From positions 1-64,000 of the forward strand of contig CALLKX010000017.1 of the NCBI GenBank assembly GCA_938083085.1: a stretch of 64,000 nt of DNA. Direction: 5' to 3'. Positions 8,054-18,187 of the stretch are shown piece by piece. Numbering within the stretch: position 1 is the first letter of the stretch; each line of letters opens with the position of its first letter. A program made the position numbers and the translations under genes. This DNA is from an uncultured bacterium (lineage in GTDB: Bacteria > Planctomycetota > UBA1135 > GCA-002686595). The notes below the pieces were generated by a model that was not told where the DNA came from, searched no databases, and was given only the letters and a program-made list of their open reading frames with translations.

Positions 8054-10633
8054 CTAGCGCGTGAGGCCCGCGGAGCTCGCCTCGCGCTGGGCGAGGGCCC
8101 GCAGATCCTCGGGCGCGACCAGGTGCAGCCGGTCGATCCACCGCGCGCCGACCCCAGGGAGATCCGCCCAACCGCCCTCTTGCGACTCCGCCTGCATGCG
8201 CTCAACGAGCCGGCCGAGGAGGCGCCGATAGGCGGCGCCGTGGGGCGCACCGCCCCCACCGAACTTCTGACCTGCCGCGTCGAGGAGGTCCACCCACATC
8301 AGCCGGGGATCCTCCAGCACGGCCAACGCCACAAGCTGAGCGCGCTCCTCGAGCGCCTCCCCGATCCGTCCGCCGGAGAAGCCTTGCCCCGCCGCAAAGG
8401 CCACGAGACGCAGCACGCGAGTCGCCGTCAGCGGGTACCAGGCCATACGGTCACACAAATGAGCCTCCTCGTGGGCGACGACGCCCTCGCAGAACAGGTC
8501 CATCGGCGGGACCACAGGAGCTGCGGCGCCCCGGTCGCACATGACCGCGAGGCGCATCCGATCGGCTGCGCCCAGGGCCGGCTCCAGTGAGGTAACTCGT
8601 GCGAGGGAGGGCGATGGTGCGGCGAGCGCTCGAGACAGCGCCGGCCGATCCGGAGCACCGCCAGGCCCGCTGAACGCCTTGAGGAGCGCGGCCCAGTACT
8701 CCCGTTCGGAAGCGATCACCTCAAGGTCGATGTAGAAGCCCTCGTGCAGCGCCGCGCCCGCGATCGCCCCGCCCCGCCGCGTGATGCGGCCTGGCACGTC
8801 CGCCCCCTGGCACCAGATCGCGACCCCGTCGAAGCGGCGACCGAGGTGCTCACCCGAGCGACGCTGCGCGTGAAGCCGCCGCAGCACCGTGGCATCCGGG
8901 CCCCCCTGTCCAGCGCCTCGCCCCACCAGAGCGAAGCGCCCCATCGCCTCGAAGGCCGCAGCAAGGCCGGGGACCGGAGCGCCTGGGGTCCCCCGACCGA
9001 GCTGCCCGTCCTCCTCGCTGAACGAGGGGCCGGGGTGAATGATGCTGCCGGCTGGCCCGTAGCTGATCACCGGCGATCGCAGGCCGCCCTCCGGGACCTC
9101 CATCCAACCGGCACGCTCCAGCACCCGCGCGACCTCGTCGTGGAGCTCCGTCGCGCTCGTAATCCTCTCGGCGCCTCCACTCGCCGAGGCGAACGCCTTC
9201 ATGGCGTCGAGCCGGCGCCCAAGGTTCAACAGCGCCCCCATGGCCGCACGGCCGCGGAGCGCCGCGACCTCGAGATCCTGGGCCCCCTCCGGGTCGCCGG
9301 GCGCGATGCTCGCCGCCCAACCGACCGCCTCGGAGAACCAACCGGCGGCCATGAGTCGCCGCCCGACCTCGCGCGATTGCTCTCTCGTGGGAGACTCATG
9401 ATCCAGCGATCGAACAGCCTCCAGAAGCGCCACCAGCGCGGGACTCAACGGGGCTCCCCCGTCGTCCTTCACCGCGGCGGGGAGGTCTGAGCACCACGCC
9501 TCAAGCAGGCCCTCCAGTCCAAGAGCCGGCCCATCACTCTTCGCGAGCCGCAAAGCGTCCGAGGCCCCGCCGTTCAGAGCGCCCCCCTGGAGATCCGTCC
9601 CCCGCCGGTCGACCCCCTGCGTCCTGGGACCCTGCGTCCTGGGTCTCTGCGTCCAGGGACTCTGCGGGCTGAATCCCTCGACGAGCCGCGCGCGCCACCC
9701 GGGGCTTGCGGGCTTCGCTTGCGAGCCCTGCCGGAGCGAGACGAGTAGCTCGCTGACGGCACGCTGGCCCTTTCCCGTGAGGGCCGCGGCGCCCTGGGCT
9801 AGCGCCAGCTCGATCTCCGCCCCTGAGACGAGGCCATGCCCGACCCCGAGGAGCCCTTCGACCAGCTTCAAACGCTCGCGCTCGGTGACCCAGGGGCTCG
9901 CGATCCAGTGGATGGCTCGCTCCACACCTTCGGCCTGCAGCAGCAGCACCTCGTCCTCCAACAGCAGGTCCGCGAGCAGCGCCCCGACCATCGCCCGCTC
10001 CGGCACCCGCAGGGCCAACTCCCCCTGGGTGCCGAGCGCCCCTCGAAGGACACCGATCGCCTCCGCCTCTTGCTTGCTCGCGTCGAGGTAGGTCGCGAGC
10101 GACCAGGAGAACAGCGCCGCTTCTGAGGGGTCTCGAGCCAAGGTGAGGGCTCGGCGCCCGGCGGCGATCGCCGCCTCAAGCCGCCTGGCCGTGCTGGCGG
10201 TCCACGCCTGCCCGTGCCATGCCCAGGAGAGGTTGGGGTCCAGCTCAGCGGCCCGCTCGAACAGCGCGCCCGACGCGGCCCCGCCCAGGCGGGCAGCGAG
10301 GTAGCAGGCCCGGCTGTCGCCGAGTTGGGCGGCGGCCAGGTGCTCGGCGAATCGGTCGGGGAGCGTGAGGCCCGGTCGATAACTCCAGCGATCGAGGAAG
10401 CGCCCAGGGGCTGCCCAGTCCGGCGCGAGCGTCGCCGCCCGGCGCGCCTGCTCCAAGGCACCCTCGAATTCCCCGCTGCCCATCTGGAAGCCGCTCCCCC
10501 GCGAGAGGGCCCACGCCTCCAGCATGGCCGCCGACGCCGCGGGGGCCACGGGCGCCTGAGGCGTCCAGACCTGCCGCGCGGCACACCCCACGGTGAACAG
10601 CAAGGCGGCAGCCAGCGTGGCCAGGCGCCGCAC
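8054..10633 (-). CDS. Large lipoprotein with HExxH metalloprotease-like C-terminal region
   Basis: 859 residues from GTG 10633. That start gives a clean lipoprotein signal: a short basic head, LATLAAALLFTV, then a lipobox ending GC near residue 18. The open frame extends further upstream but loses the signal. Residues ~30-350 are Ala/Leu-rich helical, TPR-like repeats. The C-terminal third carries VVAHEEAHLCDR, an HExxH zinc motif with the first His near residue 721. A downstream EALEERAQL could supply a third ligand, as in gluzincin peptidases. Secreted metallopeptidase activity is therefore plausible but unproven. The gene lies 136 bases downstream of ribD on the same strand. No named family is recognised. 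Confidence 0.7.
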   Translation of the reverse strand: MRRLATLAAALLFTVGCAARQVWTPQAPVAPAASAAMLEAWALSRGSGFQMGSGEFEGALEQARRAATLAPDWAAPGRFLDRWSYRPGLTLPDRFAEHLAAAQLGDSRACYLAARLGGAASGALFERAAELDPNLSWAWHGQAWTASTARRLEAAIAAGRRALTLARDPSEAALFSWSLATYLDASKQEAEAIGVLRGALGTQGELALRVPERAMVGALLADLLLEDEVLLLQAEGVERAIHWIASPWVTERERLKLVEGLLGVGHGLVSGAEIELALAQGAAALTGKGQRAVSELLVSLRQGSQAKPASPGWRARLVEGFSPQSPWTQRPRTQGPRTQGVDRRGTDLQGGALNGGASDALRLAKSDGPALGLEGLLEAWCSDLPAAVKDDGGAPLSPALVALLEAVRSLDHESPTREQSREVGRRLMAAGWFSEAVGWAASIAPGDPEGAQDLEVAALRGRAAMGALLNLGRRLDAMKAFASASGGAERITSATELHDEVARVLERAGWMEVPEGGLRSPVISYGPAGSIIHPGPSFSEEDGQLGRGTPGAPVPGLAAAFEAMGRFALVGRGAGQGGPDATVLRRLHAQRRSGEHLGRRFDGVAIWCQGADVPGRITRRGGAIAGAALHEGFYIDLEVIASEREYWAALLKAFSGPGGAPDRPALSRALAAPSPSLARVTSLEPALGAADRMRLAVMCDRGAAAPVVPPMDLFCEGVVAHEEAHLCDRMAWYPLTATRVLRLVAFAAGQGFSGGRIGEALEERAQLVALAVLEDPRLMWVDLLDAAGQKFGGGGAPHGAAYRRLLGRLVERMQAESQEGGWADLPGVGARWIDRLHLVAPEDLRALAQREASSAGLTR

Positions 10634-10769
10634 ACGACCGCCAGTGACGATCAGACGGCTCGGTGCCCCGACAGCGTTCAGCCTGGTGCTGGCCCGGTTG
10701 TACCGCCTTGCTGGCGAGCGAGAGTCCCATCGGCTGGGCCTCGCGCGTACCTGTCGAGGCGCCACCGAA

Positions 10770-12026
10770 TCAGCCGTTGAAGGCCTCGAGGACAGCGTCC
10801 CCGCCGGACTCGCGGTGGAGTCGTTCCGTGATCGGCGCGTCGACCAGCCAACCCGCCAGCGACTCGCCGGCTCCCCCGCGAACGTCTCCGGTGTACACGC
10901 GCAGCTGATCCACAAAGCCAGACTCGAGGGCGCTCCGCAGGAGCGTCGGCCCGGTCTCGAGCAAGACCCGCTGGTATCCCTGCTCCCAGAGCCATGCCCA
11001 TACCGAGCGAAGATCCAACGACTCGCGCTTCGCGCCCCTCGTCGTGTGGATCTCTGCGCCCGCAGCTTCGAGGGCCCGACGGCGGATGGGGTCCCCGCCA
11101 GGGAGCGTGAGGAGCTGGACCTTCCCGCCTCGCTCCGAGCCCTCCAGCTCGTCGAACAACCGGGCGTGCGGCGGCGTCCGGAGCCAGGAATCCAGGATGA
11201 CGCGGGCGGGCGCCGGCGTGTCCGTGTCGCCCTGGCCGAGGCTTGCCAGTAGCGGGCCGGCGTCCTGTCCGTCCGAGCTGCGGGCCCCGTCCCCGAGGGG
11301 GAGGGTGGCGAGGGGGTGGCCGGCCGCCGGGAAGGACGTACGGCGCAGGGTCAGGCGAGGGTTATCGGCCAGAACGGTCCCCACGCCGGTGACGATGGCA
11401 TCGACCCGGCCGCGCAAGACCTGCACCTCCTCGAGGGAGGCCCCGCCAGAGATCCAGCGTCCGTCCCCAACCCCGGAGGGAGGGGAGAGCTGTCCGGTGA
11501 GCGTCTGCGCCCACTTCGCCACCGTCCAGGGATAGGCCCGGCGCACGCGATCGCGATCGGTCCAGCGCAGGAAGTGTGGCGCCACGACCTCCAGGGGCGC
11601 GGGGACCGGGTCCACGAAGACCTCCACCCCCGCGGCGCGCAGCTGCTCGAGGCCGACGCCCCGGTGACGGGGGTCGGGATCCGAGGCGCCCACGACGACG
11701 CGCTGAATCCCCGCTGCGAGGATCGCCTCCACGCAGGGACCGGTCTTGCCCGCGGAGCTGCATGGCTCGAGGGTCACCACCATGGTGTCCCACTGATCCC
11801 GGGGGACACCGCTCGCGGCGGCCCGGGCGATGGCGTCGACCTCTGCATGGGCGCCGCCCCAGACCCGATGGAAACCCCGGCTCACCACCTCGCCACCCGC
11901 GAGGATCGCCGCCCCGACACAGGGGTTGGGGGCCACCTCGAAGCGGAAGCGGCGGGCCTCTTCCCCAAGGCCCGCGAGAAGTTCGCGTGCCTGAGTCGGG
12001 TCGATGGAAGGCGTCACTCCGTTCAT
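10770..12026 (-). CDS. ribD: Bifunctional riboflavin biosynthesis protein RibD
   Basis: Two steps of riboflavin synthesis: deamination of diaminohydroxyphosphoribosylaminopyrimidine, then reduction of the ribosyl side chain. The N-terminal deaminase domain has the zinc site HAE (His60, Glu62) and PCSSAGKTGPC (Cys89, Cys98). The reductase domain begins near residue 165 (AKWAQTLTG, then RGRVDAIVTGVGTVLADNPRLT) and ends with the LLETGPTLLRSAL and FVDQLRVY segments. The length of 418 is slightly above the usual 360-380. The start is ATG 12026. Other rib genes are not adjacent. The gene is transcribed away from mdh. Confidence 0.94.
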   Translation of the reverse strand: MNGVTPSIDPTQARELLAGLGEEARRFRFEVAPNPCVGAAILAGGEVVSRGFHRVWGGAHAEVDAIARAAASGVPRDQWDTMVVTLEPCSSAGKTGPCVEAILAAGIQRVVVGASDPDPRHRGVGLEQLRAAGVEVFVDPVPAPLEVVAPHFLRWTDRDRVRRAYPWTVAKWAQTLTGQLSPPSGVGDGRWISGGASLEEVQVLRGRVDAIVTGVGTVLADNPRLTLRRTSFPAAGHPLATLPLGDGARSSDGQDAGPLLASLGQGDTDTPAPARVILDSWLRTPPHARLFDELEGSERGGKVQLLTLPGGDPIRRRALEAAGAEIHTTRGAKRESLDLRSVWAWLWEQGYQRVLLETGPTLLRSALESGFVDQLRVYTGDVRGGAGESLAGWLVDAPITERLHRESGGDAVLEAFNG

Positions 12027-12273
12027 GAGATCGAGCTTGTCGCTCTACAAGAATCGTAGTCCACCGGATGCGACATCCGAGTGGATCTCCAGTGTTCCGT
12101 CGGCGGCGTAGGGCGGACCCTGAGCGTGTTTCCCGGATCGCGGTGCCCATGGGGCCAGACGGTCGGCAGAATTCTTCCCCGCGAACCCTCCCCTGGGGCT
12201 CCGAAGCGGCCCGCAAGCGGCTTCCCCAGGGTGTCCCCAATTGACGCGCCCGAAGCCAGCCCCACATCGATCC

Positions 12274-13269
12274 ATGTCTAAAAAGCCCATCCACGTCGCC
12301 GTCACCGGAGCGGCCGGTCAGATCGGTTACGCCCTGCTCCCCCGCATCGCCAGCGGCCAGATGTTCGGACCCGACCAGCCGGTCGTGCTCCGGATGATCG
12401 AGATCCCCCACGAGAAGGCCATGTCCGCGCTCTCCGGCGTGGCGATGGAGCTCGAGGACTGCGCCTTCCCGCTGCTGCAGGACATGGTCCTCACCAGCGA
12501 CCTGGACGAGGGCTTCAAGGACGCCAACTGGGCCCTGCTCGTCGGCGCGAAGCCGCGCGGCGCAGGCATGGAGCGAGGCGACCTCATCAAGGAGAACGGC
12601 CCGATCTTCGTCGGGCAGGGCAAGGCCATCAACGATCACTCCTCGGACGACGTGCGGATCGCGGTCGTCGGCAACCCCTGCAACACGAACGCGCTGATCG
12701 CGATGCACGCGGCGGCAGACGTTCCGAACGAGCGCTTCACCGCCATGACGCGTCTCGACCAGAACCGCGCGCAGAACCAGCTCGCCCGCAAGGCCGGGAT
12801 CGCCATCGACCACGTCGAAAACATGCTGATCTGGGGCAACCACTCGGCCACCCAGGTCCCCGACTTCCGCAACACCACCATCGGCGGGAAGCCTGCCCAT
12901 GAGGTCATCACCGACCACGAGTGGCTGAAAGGCGACTTCTTCACCACCGTGCAGAAGCGCGGCGCAGCGATCATCGCAGCCCGCGGCCTCTCCAGCGCAG
13001 CCTCCGCCGCGAACGGCCTCATCGATCACGTCCGGGACCTCGTCGAGGCCACACCCGAGGGGCGCTGGAACTCGGTCTGCGTCCCCTCGGACGGCAGCTA
13101 CGGCGTGGCAGAGGGTCTGATCTCGTCCTTCCCCGTCCGCAGCGATGGCGCGGGCGGCTACGAGATCGTCCAGGGTCTTGACCTCGACGCCTTCCTGACC
13201 GAGAAGATCGAGGCCAGCGTCGCCGAGCTCCAGGGCGAGCGCGAGACGGTCGCCGATCTTCTGGGCTGA
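12274..13269 (+). CDS. mdh: Malate dehydrogenase
   Basis: NAD(P)-dependent oxidation of malate to oxaloacetate in the TCA cycle. 331 residues from ATG 12274, of the 'cytosolic-like' MDH group. Visible features are the Rossmann motif [12 protein letters not shown] at the N-terminus, [26 protein letters not shown], the substrate-binding [13 protein letters not shown] and the active-site His segment [12 protein letters not shown]. An open frame exists 33 bases upstream, but [18 protein letters not shown] is the standard start. It is divergent from ribD across 247 bases that include a small CGGATG-CGA-CATCCG hairpin at 12065-12079. A strong hairpin follows the gene. Confidence 0.95.
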   Translation: MSKKPIHVAVTGAAGQIGYALLPRIASGQMFGPDQPVVLRMIEIPHEKAMSALSGVAMELEDCAFPLLQDMVLTSDLDEGFKDANWALLVGAKPRGAGMERGDLIKENGPIFVGQGKAINDHSSDDVRIAVVGNPCNTNALIAMHAAADVPNERFTAMTRLDQNRAQNQLARKAGIAIDHVENMLIWGNHSATQVPDFRNTTIGGKPAHEVITDHEWLKGDFFTTVQKRGAAIIAARGLSSAASAANGLIDHVRDLVEATPEGRWNSVCVPSDGSYGVAEGLISSFPVRSDGAGGYEIVQGLDLDAFLTEKIEASVAELQGERETVADLLG

Positions 13270-13299
13270 GCCGACCGAGCCACCGGCGCCATGCGCAAG

Positions 13300-13324
13300 C
13301 GCGAGCCCCTCACCCGGGCTCGCG
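13300..13324 (+). terminator. Terminator-like hairpin after mdh
   Basis: A perfect 9-base inverted repeat (CGCGAGCCC/GGGCTCGCG) with a 7-base loop lies 30 bases after the mdh stop and before the next start at 13347. It lacks a T-run, which is common in very G+C-rich genomes. Confidence 0.5.
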
Positions 13325-13346
13325 TCCCCTGACCCAGAGCCACGTC

Positions 13347-14006
13347 ATGAACCAGCAAGAGCAGGCCAACACGGGCCCCGCGAGCGTCAATCCCCGGTCC
13401 GCCGGCTGCATCCTCACCGCGGTCGCGATCGTCGCCGCCGTCGTGGCCGCCTGGCTCGGGCTACGCCTGCTCAAGGCTTCTTCCGGCGACATGGCCCTGG
13501 CCGCGGCCCGGAACGGCATGGCGACGTCCGGCCTTCAGGCGGAGACCAGCACGCTCATCGAGGCGCAGCTGGCACGGGTCGAGGCCGCCCTCAGCGGAGA
13601 GCAGATCTCGCCAGCCGAGGTCATCTCCGCCGTGAACGGCCTGCTCCAGACCCCGGCTCTTCCGGCCCTCCGACTGCGCCAGATCCTCCTCGTGGATCTC
13701 CCCGCCTCAACCCTCCCCGAGGAGCAGCGGGCCCAGGTGGGCGACGCGCTCGCCAACCTCTGGAGCGGACTCCTTCTGGAGGACGTCACGGCCGGCGAGG
13801 TCAGCAGTGCTCTTGGCCTCGCACCTGTCCCCGAGGGTCAGACCGCCCCTCTCCTGGGGGACGACGAGCTACTCGCCCTCCGAGACCGCGCCCTGGAGGC
13901 CCGTCCCGAGCCGTGGGCAGGAAGCCTTGAGGGCTTCCTTCCGCTGCCGGACCCCGTGGAGGAATTCCGCCTCCACGTGGACGGCGTCCTGGCAGGCGAT
14001 CTCTGA
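13347..14006 (+). CDS. Membrane-anchored protein of unknown function
   Basis: 219 residues. After a short polar head, one hydrophobic segment (residues ~20-42, ILTAVAIVAAVVAAWLGL) forms a signal anchor. The remainder is Leu/Ala/Glu-rich and predicted helical, probably outside the cytoplasm, with no Cys cluster or catalytic motif I can name. I do not recognise the family. It precedes the SGNH/MBOAT pair by 52 bases on the same strand and could belong to that transcription unit. Confidence 0.6.
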   Translation: MNQQEQANTGPASVNPRSAGCILTAVAIVAAVVAAWLGLRLLKASSGDMALAAARNGMATSGLQAETSTLIEAQLARVEAALSGEQISPAEVISAVNGLLQTPALPALRLRQILLVDLPASTLPEEQRAQVGDALANLWSGLLLEDVTAGEVSSALGLAPVPEGQTAPLLGDDELLALRDRALEARPEPWAGSLEGFLPLPDPVEEFRLHVDGVLAGDL

Positions 14007-14058
14007 GTCCGGAGGGGGCGCTTCGGACTCGGCCCCGCGGGAGCTATCCTGGGGACAC

Positions 14059-15159
14059 ATGCGCTCCATGCTCCCCGTGCTGACCTTCTGCGTCGGCCTC
14101 ACCGCCGTGAACCAGGTCATGGTCGCCCTCGCGCCGCTCCCCGCGGCGGCAGGGCTGCGGTCCAAGGTGGAGTTCGCGCTCGAGCACGCGGACGACTACG
14201 ACGTCCTGTTCGTCGGTTCCAGCGCCACCATGTACGGGCTTCGCCCCGAGGTGTTCAGCGAGGAACTCGAGCGCCTCGGCTACCCCCAGGTGCGCGCCTT
14301 CAACCTCGGGGTCGGCGGCATGGGGAGCTTCGAAGCGGCCCAGGTGCTCCGGCAGGTTCTCGACGAGGAGCCCGCCCGCCTGGCCTGGGTGATCTACGAG
14401 GAGCCGCTGTTCGACCCGCTCCTCTGGTATCCGGACGTCCACAATCCTCGCTACGTCCATTGGCACGACGGCCGCTCCACCCTCGACGCCATCGATGCCC
14501 TCCCGCTGGTCGGCTCGCCTCCCGGGCACAAGCAGGAGCAGTACGCCGAGGACTGGCTCGGCCGCTTCGATTGGCGGCGGGCGGTGGCGAAGGAGCACCT
14601 CGACCTCTGGTTCTGGCGGGCCTCCGCCTTGGGTCGTGGCCCGGAAATTCTGGACGAGTTCCTCGGGCGCGGCCCAGCCGCCGAGCCCTCGCCCGAAGAG
14701 CTCGCCATGCACGATGGGTGGGTGAACATCGGGCTCGATGTTCAACCTGGCGTCCGCCAGGCCCATGAGCGATTCATGGAGCGAAGCGGGGAGTGGACTC
14801 AGCGCCTCGCGGGCATCACCGCGGCCGAGGCGAACGCAGGCCCTCTCGACGGCCGGTACGACCTGCCCTCACTGAACAGTCTCCTCGGGGACATCCGCGC
14901 GGCCGGGGCCGAACCGCTCCTCTATGTGGCGCCCCGGGGTGTGGCGAGCCCCCAGATGGCGTCGCTCGCGGCCCGCGGCACCGCGGGCGAGGTGCTCCGT
15001 TTTCATCTTCCGGAGCGCTACCCAGAGCTCAACCCGCTCGAGCTCCGGTGGGACTTCAGCCACCTGAACGCGGAGGGCGCCGACGTCTGGAGCCGCCTCT
15101 TCGCCAGGGAGTTCGCCCGCCACCTCGACGCCACGGGGGCCGCCGCGCTGCGGCGCTGA
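14059..15159 (+). CDS. SGNH/GDSL-type hydrolase or acetyltransferase, AlgX/DltD-like partner of MBOAT
   Basis: 366 residues from ATG 14059, with an N-terminal hydrophobic segment that could be a signal anchor. It has an SGNH-like block I (VLFVGSSATMYGLRP, Ser near residue 53), a block II-like FNLGVGGMGSFEA, and a C-terminal block V (WDFSHLNAEGADV) that supplies Asp and His. The MBOAT gene starts eight bases after its stop. Pairs of an MBOAT membrane acyltransferase and a periplasmic SGNH protein O-acetylate exopolysaccharide or wall polymers in other bacteria (the AlgI/AlgJ/AlgX and DltB/DltD systems). The polymer modified here is unknown. Confidence 0.75.
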   Translation: MRSMLPVLTFCVGLTAVNQVMVALAPLPAAAGLRSKVEFALEHADDYDVLFVGSSATMYGLRPEVFSEELERLGYPQVRAFNLGVGGMGSFEAAQVLRQVLDEEPARLAWVIYEEPLFDPLLWYPDVHNPRYVHWHDGRSTLDAIDALPLVGSPPGHKQEQYAEDWLGRFDWRRAVAKEHLDLWFWRASALGRGPEILDEFLGRGPAAEPSPEELAMHDGWVNIGLDVQPGVRQAHERFMERSGEWTQRLAGITAAEANAGPLDGRYDLPSLNSLLGDIRAAGAEPLLYVAPRGVASPQMASLAARGTAGEVLRFHLPERYPELNPLELRWDFSHLNAEGADVWSRLFAREFARHLDATGAAALRR

Positions 15160-15166
15160 CACCACC

Positions 15167-16567
15167 GTGCTCTTTGTCGAGTTCCGCTTCCTTGCCTTCT
15201 TTGGCCTCGTCCTCGCCGCCTGCTGGGCGCTGCGCCATAACGGCGCCAGGAAGACCTTCCTGCTCCTGGCCAGCTACGCGTTCTACGCCGCGTGGGACTG
15301 GCGCTTCCTCGGGCTGATCCTCCTGTCCACGGTCGTCGATGGGCTCGCTGGCCGCAGGATCCATGAGGCGGACGAGGACGACACGCGGCGGCGCGCGTGG
15401 CTGGGCCTGAGCCTCGCGGTGAACCTGGGCATCCTGGTCACCTACAAGTACTTCGACTTCTTCGCGGGGTCCTTGAATGCGCTGCTGGACTGGCTGGGGC
15501 TCGGCTCCAGCCTGCCGATCCTGGACCTAGTGCTCCCGGTGGGCATCAGCTTCTACACCTTCCAGACGCTCTCCTACTCCATCGACATCTACCGGCGGAA
15601 GCTGACCCCCGCGAGGAGCCCGCTAGACCTCGCGCTGTTCGTCGCGTTCTTCCCCCAGCTCGTCGCCGGCCCCATCGTCCTCGCCAAGGAGTTCCTGCCG
15701 CAGCTCGCCGAGCGGCCGCGCTGGGCCTCGGTGGACGCGCGCGCGGCCATCGTGCTGTTCTTCGTCGGCTTCGTGAAGAAGTCCTGCTTCTCCGACGCGC
15801 TTAGCCCCTACGTGGACGCTGTCCACCTCGCACCGGACGCGGTGGGCGCCGCCGGCGCCTGGCTCAGCGCCGTGGCCTTCGCGGCGCAGATCTACTGCGA
15901 CTTCTCTGGCTACACCGACATGGCCATCGCCTGCGCGGCGCTGCTCGGGTACGCGCTCCCCACCAACTTCATGGCGCCGTACCTGACGCGGACCATGGGG
16001 GCCTTTTGGACCCACTGGCACATCACCCTCGGCCGGTGGTTCCGGGAGTACCTCTACTTCCCCCTTGGCGGCAACCGGCGCGGCCCCGCGAGGAACGCCG
16101 CCAACCTGTTCATCGTCTTCCTCGTCTCCGGCCTCTGGCACGGCGCGGCCTGGACTTTTGTCCTCTGGGGCGCCCTCCATGGGCTCTTCGTCGCCGCCGA
16201 GCGCACGCGCCTCGGTGCAGGCCTGACGCGTCTCCCGCTGCTGCCCGCGATCCTGTACGTGAACCTCGTCTGGATGATCAGCATGGTGATCTTCCGCTCC
16301 CCCACCCTCGACGGTGCCCTGACCCTGCTCGGCACCATGGTCTCGGGGGGCAGCGCGGCACCCGAGGCACCTCCGATCCCGCCCTGGCTCGGCCCGGTCC
16401 TCGCCGGCGCCTTCGCCCTGCACGTCGTGTGGCAACGGGTCGACCTCTCCAGGCGCTGGGCGAGCCTTCCCGGGCCCCTCTTCGGGCTCATCATGGGCGC
16501 CGCGGTGGCCGCCGCACTGCCGTGGGTCACCGCGGACCCCGCGCCGTACATCTACTTCGCCTTCTAA
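15167..16567 (+). CDS. MBOAT family membrane O-acyltransferase (AlgI-like)
   Basis: 466 residues from GTG 15167, with many membrane segments. It has the features of the AlgI branch of MBOAT enzymes: LPVGISFYTFQTLSYSIDIYR, LVAGPI, FWTHWHITLGRWFREYLYFPLGGNR, and the catalytic His in VSGLWHGAAWTF near residue 325. These proteins move acyl (usually acetyl) groups across the membrane to a secreted polymer together with an SGNH partner, here encoded eight bases upstream. The start is a GTG right after the partner's stop. No alginate biosynthesis genes are nearby, so the substrate is open. Confidence 0.92.
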   Translation: MLFVEFRFLAFFGLVLAACWALRHNGARKTFLLLASYAFYAAWDWRFLGLILLSTVVDGLAGRRIHEADEDDTRRRAWLGLSLAVNLGILVTYKYFDFFAGSLNALLDWLGLGSSLPILDLVLPVGISFYTFQTLSYSIDIYRRKLTPARSPLDLALFVAFFPQLVAGPIVLAKEFLPQLAERPRWASVDARAAIVLFFVGFVKKSCFSDALSPYVDAVHLAPDAVGAAGAWLSAVAFAAQIYCDFSGYTDMAIACAALLGYALPTNFMAPYLTRTMGAFWTHWHITLGRWFREYLYFPLGGNRRGPARNAANLFIVFLVSGLWHGAAWTFVLWGALHGLFVAAERTRLGAGLTRLPLLPAILYVNLVWMISMVIFRSPTLDGALTLLGTMVSGGSAAPEAPPIPPWLGPVLAGAFALHVVWQRVDLSRRWASLPGPLFGLIMGAAVAAALPWVTADPAPYIYFAF

Positions 16568-16717
16568 GCCGAGCGTCCCGGCCCCGGACCCGGCCCCTTA
16601 CCGAGACGGCGCGGCCGCAGGCCTCACGGCTGCCAAGTTGACCCGGCGAGCGGGACAGGCGAGTGAAGAGGCGAGCGCGCCGGAGGCCCAAACGGAGGCC
16701 CAACCAGAGAAAGGGGC

Positions 16718-18187
16718 TCAGCCCCGAGGCGTCTCCGGCGAGTCGAGCCGGGCCGAAATGCCATAGGAGGTGGTCTCATCCACGGTGGCGTGAACGTGGG
16801 TCCCCACGAGCGCGCCGGCGCCCTTGAAGGAGACCGCCATCCCCCAGGGGGTCTTGCCGAGCAGCATGCGGTCATCCCGCTCGGACGCCGACTCCACGAA
16901 GACCGGAACGGACTGGCCCACGTAGCGCTGAAGGCGCAGCCGCTGGGTCCTCTCCGCGATGCGGAGGAGACGCTGGTTCCGCTCCTTCTTGACCGCCTCC
17001 GCGACGTCATCGACCAGGCGCTCATCGGCCCGGGTCGACGGACGGGGGTCGTACTTGAACACGTAGTTGACGAGGAATCCCTGCTCCTCAAGGAAGCGCT
17101 CGGAGCCCTCGAAGTCCTCGTCGGTCTCGCCGCAGAAGCCCACAATCCAATCACTGCCAAGCTCGATGTCCGGAACGATCTCGCGCAGGAGGTCGGCGCG
17201 GCGCCGATAGAGATCCAGCGTGTACCCGCGCTTCATGCGCTTGAGCACCTCGTCGGACCCGGCCTGAGCGGGGAGGGGCAGGAAACGCTCGACCTTGTCG
17301 TAGTCGCGGATGGCCTCGGCGAAGGGGCGCGTCACGTAGCTGGGGTGCAAGGTGATCAACCGGATCCGCTCGAGCCCCTCGACGCCCTGAAGTCGCTCGA
17401 GGAGATCCGCGAGGCTCGGGCGGCCCTGCCGGCCGCGCATCGACGGGGCGCCAGGCTCCGGCCGCCCCATGTCCTCTCCGTAGCTGTTGATCGTCTGCCC
17501 GAGCAGGGTCAGGACCTGCACGCCCTGGCTCGCATACCACTCGGCCTCACGCACCAGCTCGTCGATAGGACGGGAGCGCACGCGGCCGCGGGTGGTCGGC
17601 ACGATGCAGTAGGTGCAATTCAGGTCGCAGCCCCGCATCACGGCGAGGAAGGCGTGCCGGCCGCCGGCGTACTCCTCACCGGAGCGATCCACGACCACGT
17701 CCTCGGACATGTCCGTGGCGAGCAGCTGTCGCTCGCGCCGCGCGAACTTGTCGGGCGCCTGCCGGCGCTCCTGAAGCTCCTGCACCATCTTCGGCAGCAG
17801 GTGGAACTGACGGGTCCCGGCCACGAGATCCACGTGCCCGGCGCGCTTGAAGACCTCCTCCTCGACCCGCTGGGCCATGCAGCCCATGACCCCGACCACG
17901 AGGTCGGGGCGCTGCTCCTTGGCGCGCTTGAGCTCGCCGACCCAGGACCACGTGCGCTCCTCTGCATGGTCGCGGACCGAGCAGGTGTTGAAGAGCACGA
18001 CGTCTGCCTCTTCCATGGCGCCGGTGGTCTGGTAGCCCTCCTTGAGGAAGCGGCCCTCCACCAGCTCCGAGTCGTACTTGTTCATCTGGCACCCGAAGGT
18101 GACGACGTGGAGCTTGGGAGCGTCCGGACCGACCCCTTCGGGTCCGTCCTCGGCGCTGGGCCGTGACTGGTGGCGGGTGATGGACAT
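16718..18187 (-). CDS. miaB: tRNA-2-methylthio-N6-dimethylallyladenosine synthase MiaB
   Basis: Radical SAM methylthiotransferase that modifies i6A37 of tRNAs reading UNN codons. 489 residues. The N-terminal domain carries Cys33 (TFGCQMNKYDSE), Cys69 (NTCSVRDHAEE) and Cys103 (VMGCMAQR), which bind one 4Fe-4S cluster. The radical SAM motif CDLNCTYC (Cys187, 191, 194) binds the second. A SYGEDMG/GSDWIVGFCGETDEDF core and a C-terminal TRAM-like domain complete the order. The N-terminal ~25 residues are a variable extension. FGCQMN and CSVRDHAE are typical of MiaB, while RimO and MtaB differ there. It is a stand-alone gene, divergent from a lipoprotein gene. Confidence 0.94.
   Translation of the reverse strand: MSITRHQSRPSAEDGPEGVGPDAPKLHVVTFGCQMNKYDSELVEGRFLKEGYQTTGAMEEADVVLFNTCSVRDHAEERTWSWVGELKRAKEQRPDLVVGVMGCMAQRVEEEVFKRAGHVDLVAGTRQFHLLPKMVQELQERRQAPDKFARRERQLLATDMSEDVVVDRSGEEYAGGRHAFLAVMRGCDLNCTYCIVPTTRGRVRSRPIDELVREAEWYASQGVQVLTLLGQTINSYGEDMGRPEPGAPSMRGRQGRPSLADLLERLQGVEGLERIRLITLHPSYVTRPFAEAIRDYDKVERFLPLPAQAGSDEVLKRMKRGYTLDLYRRRADLLREIVPDIELGSDWIVGFCGETDEDFEGSERFLEEQGFLVNYVFKYDPRPSTRADERLVDDVAEAVKKERNQRLLRIAERTQRLRLQRYVGQSVPVFVESASERDDRMLLGKTPWGMAVSFKGAGALVGTHVHATVDETTSYGISARLDSPETPRG

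Noticed and set aside
8054-10915. Extended start of the HEEAH lipoprotein overlapping ribD
   Set aside because: The extra N-terminal part is Arg/Ser-rich, overlaps ribD by 146 bases and places the lipoprotein signal internally; GTG 10633 gives a normal signal peptide.
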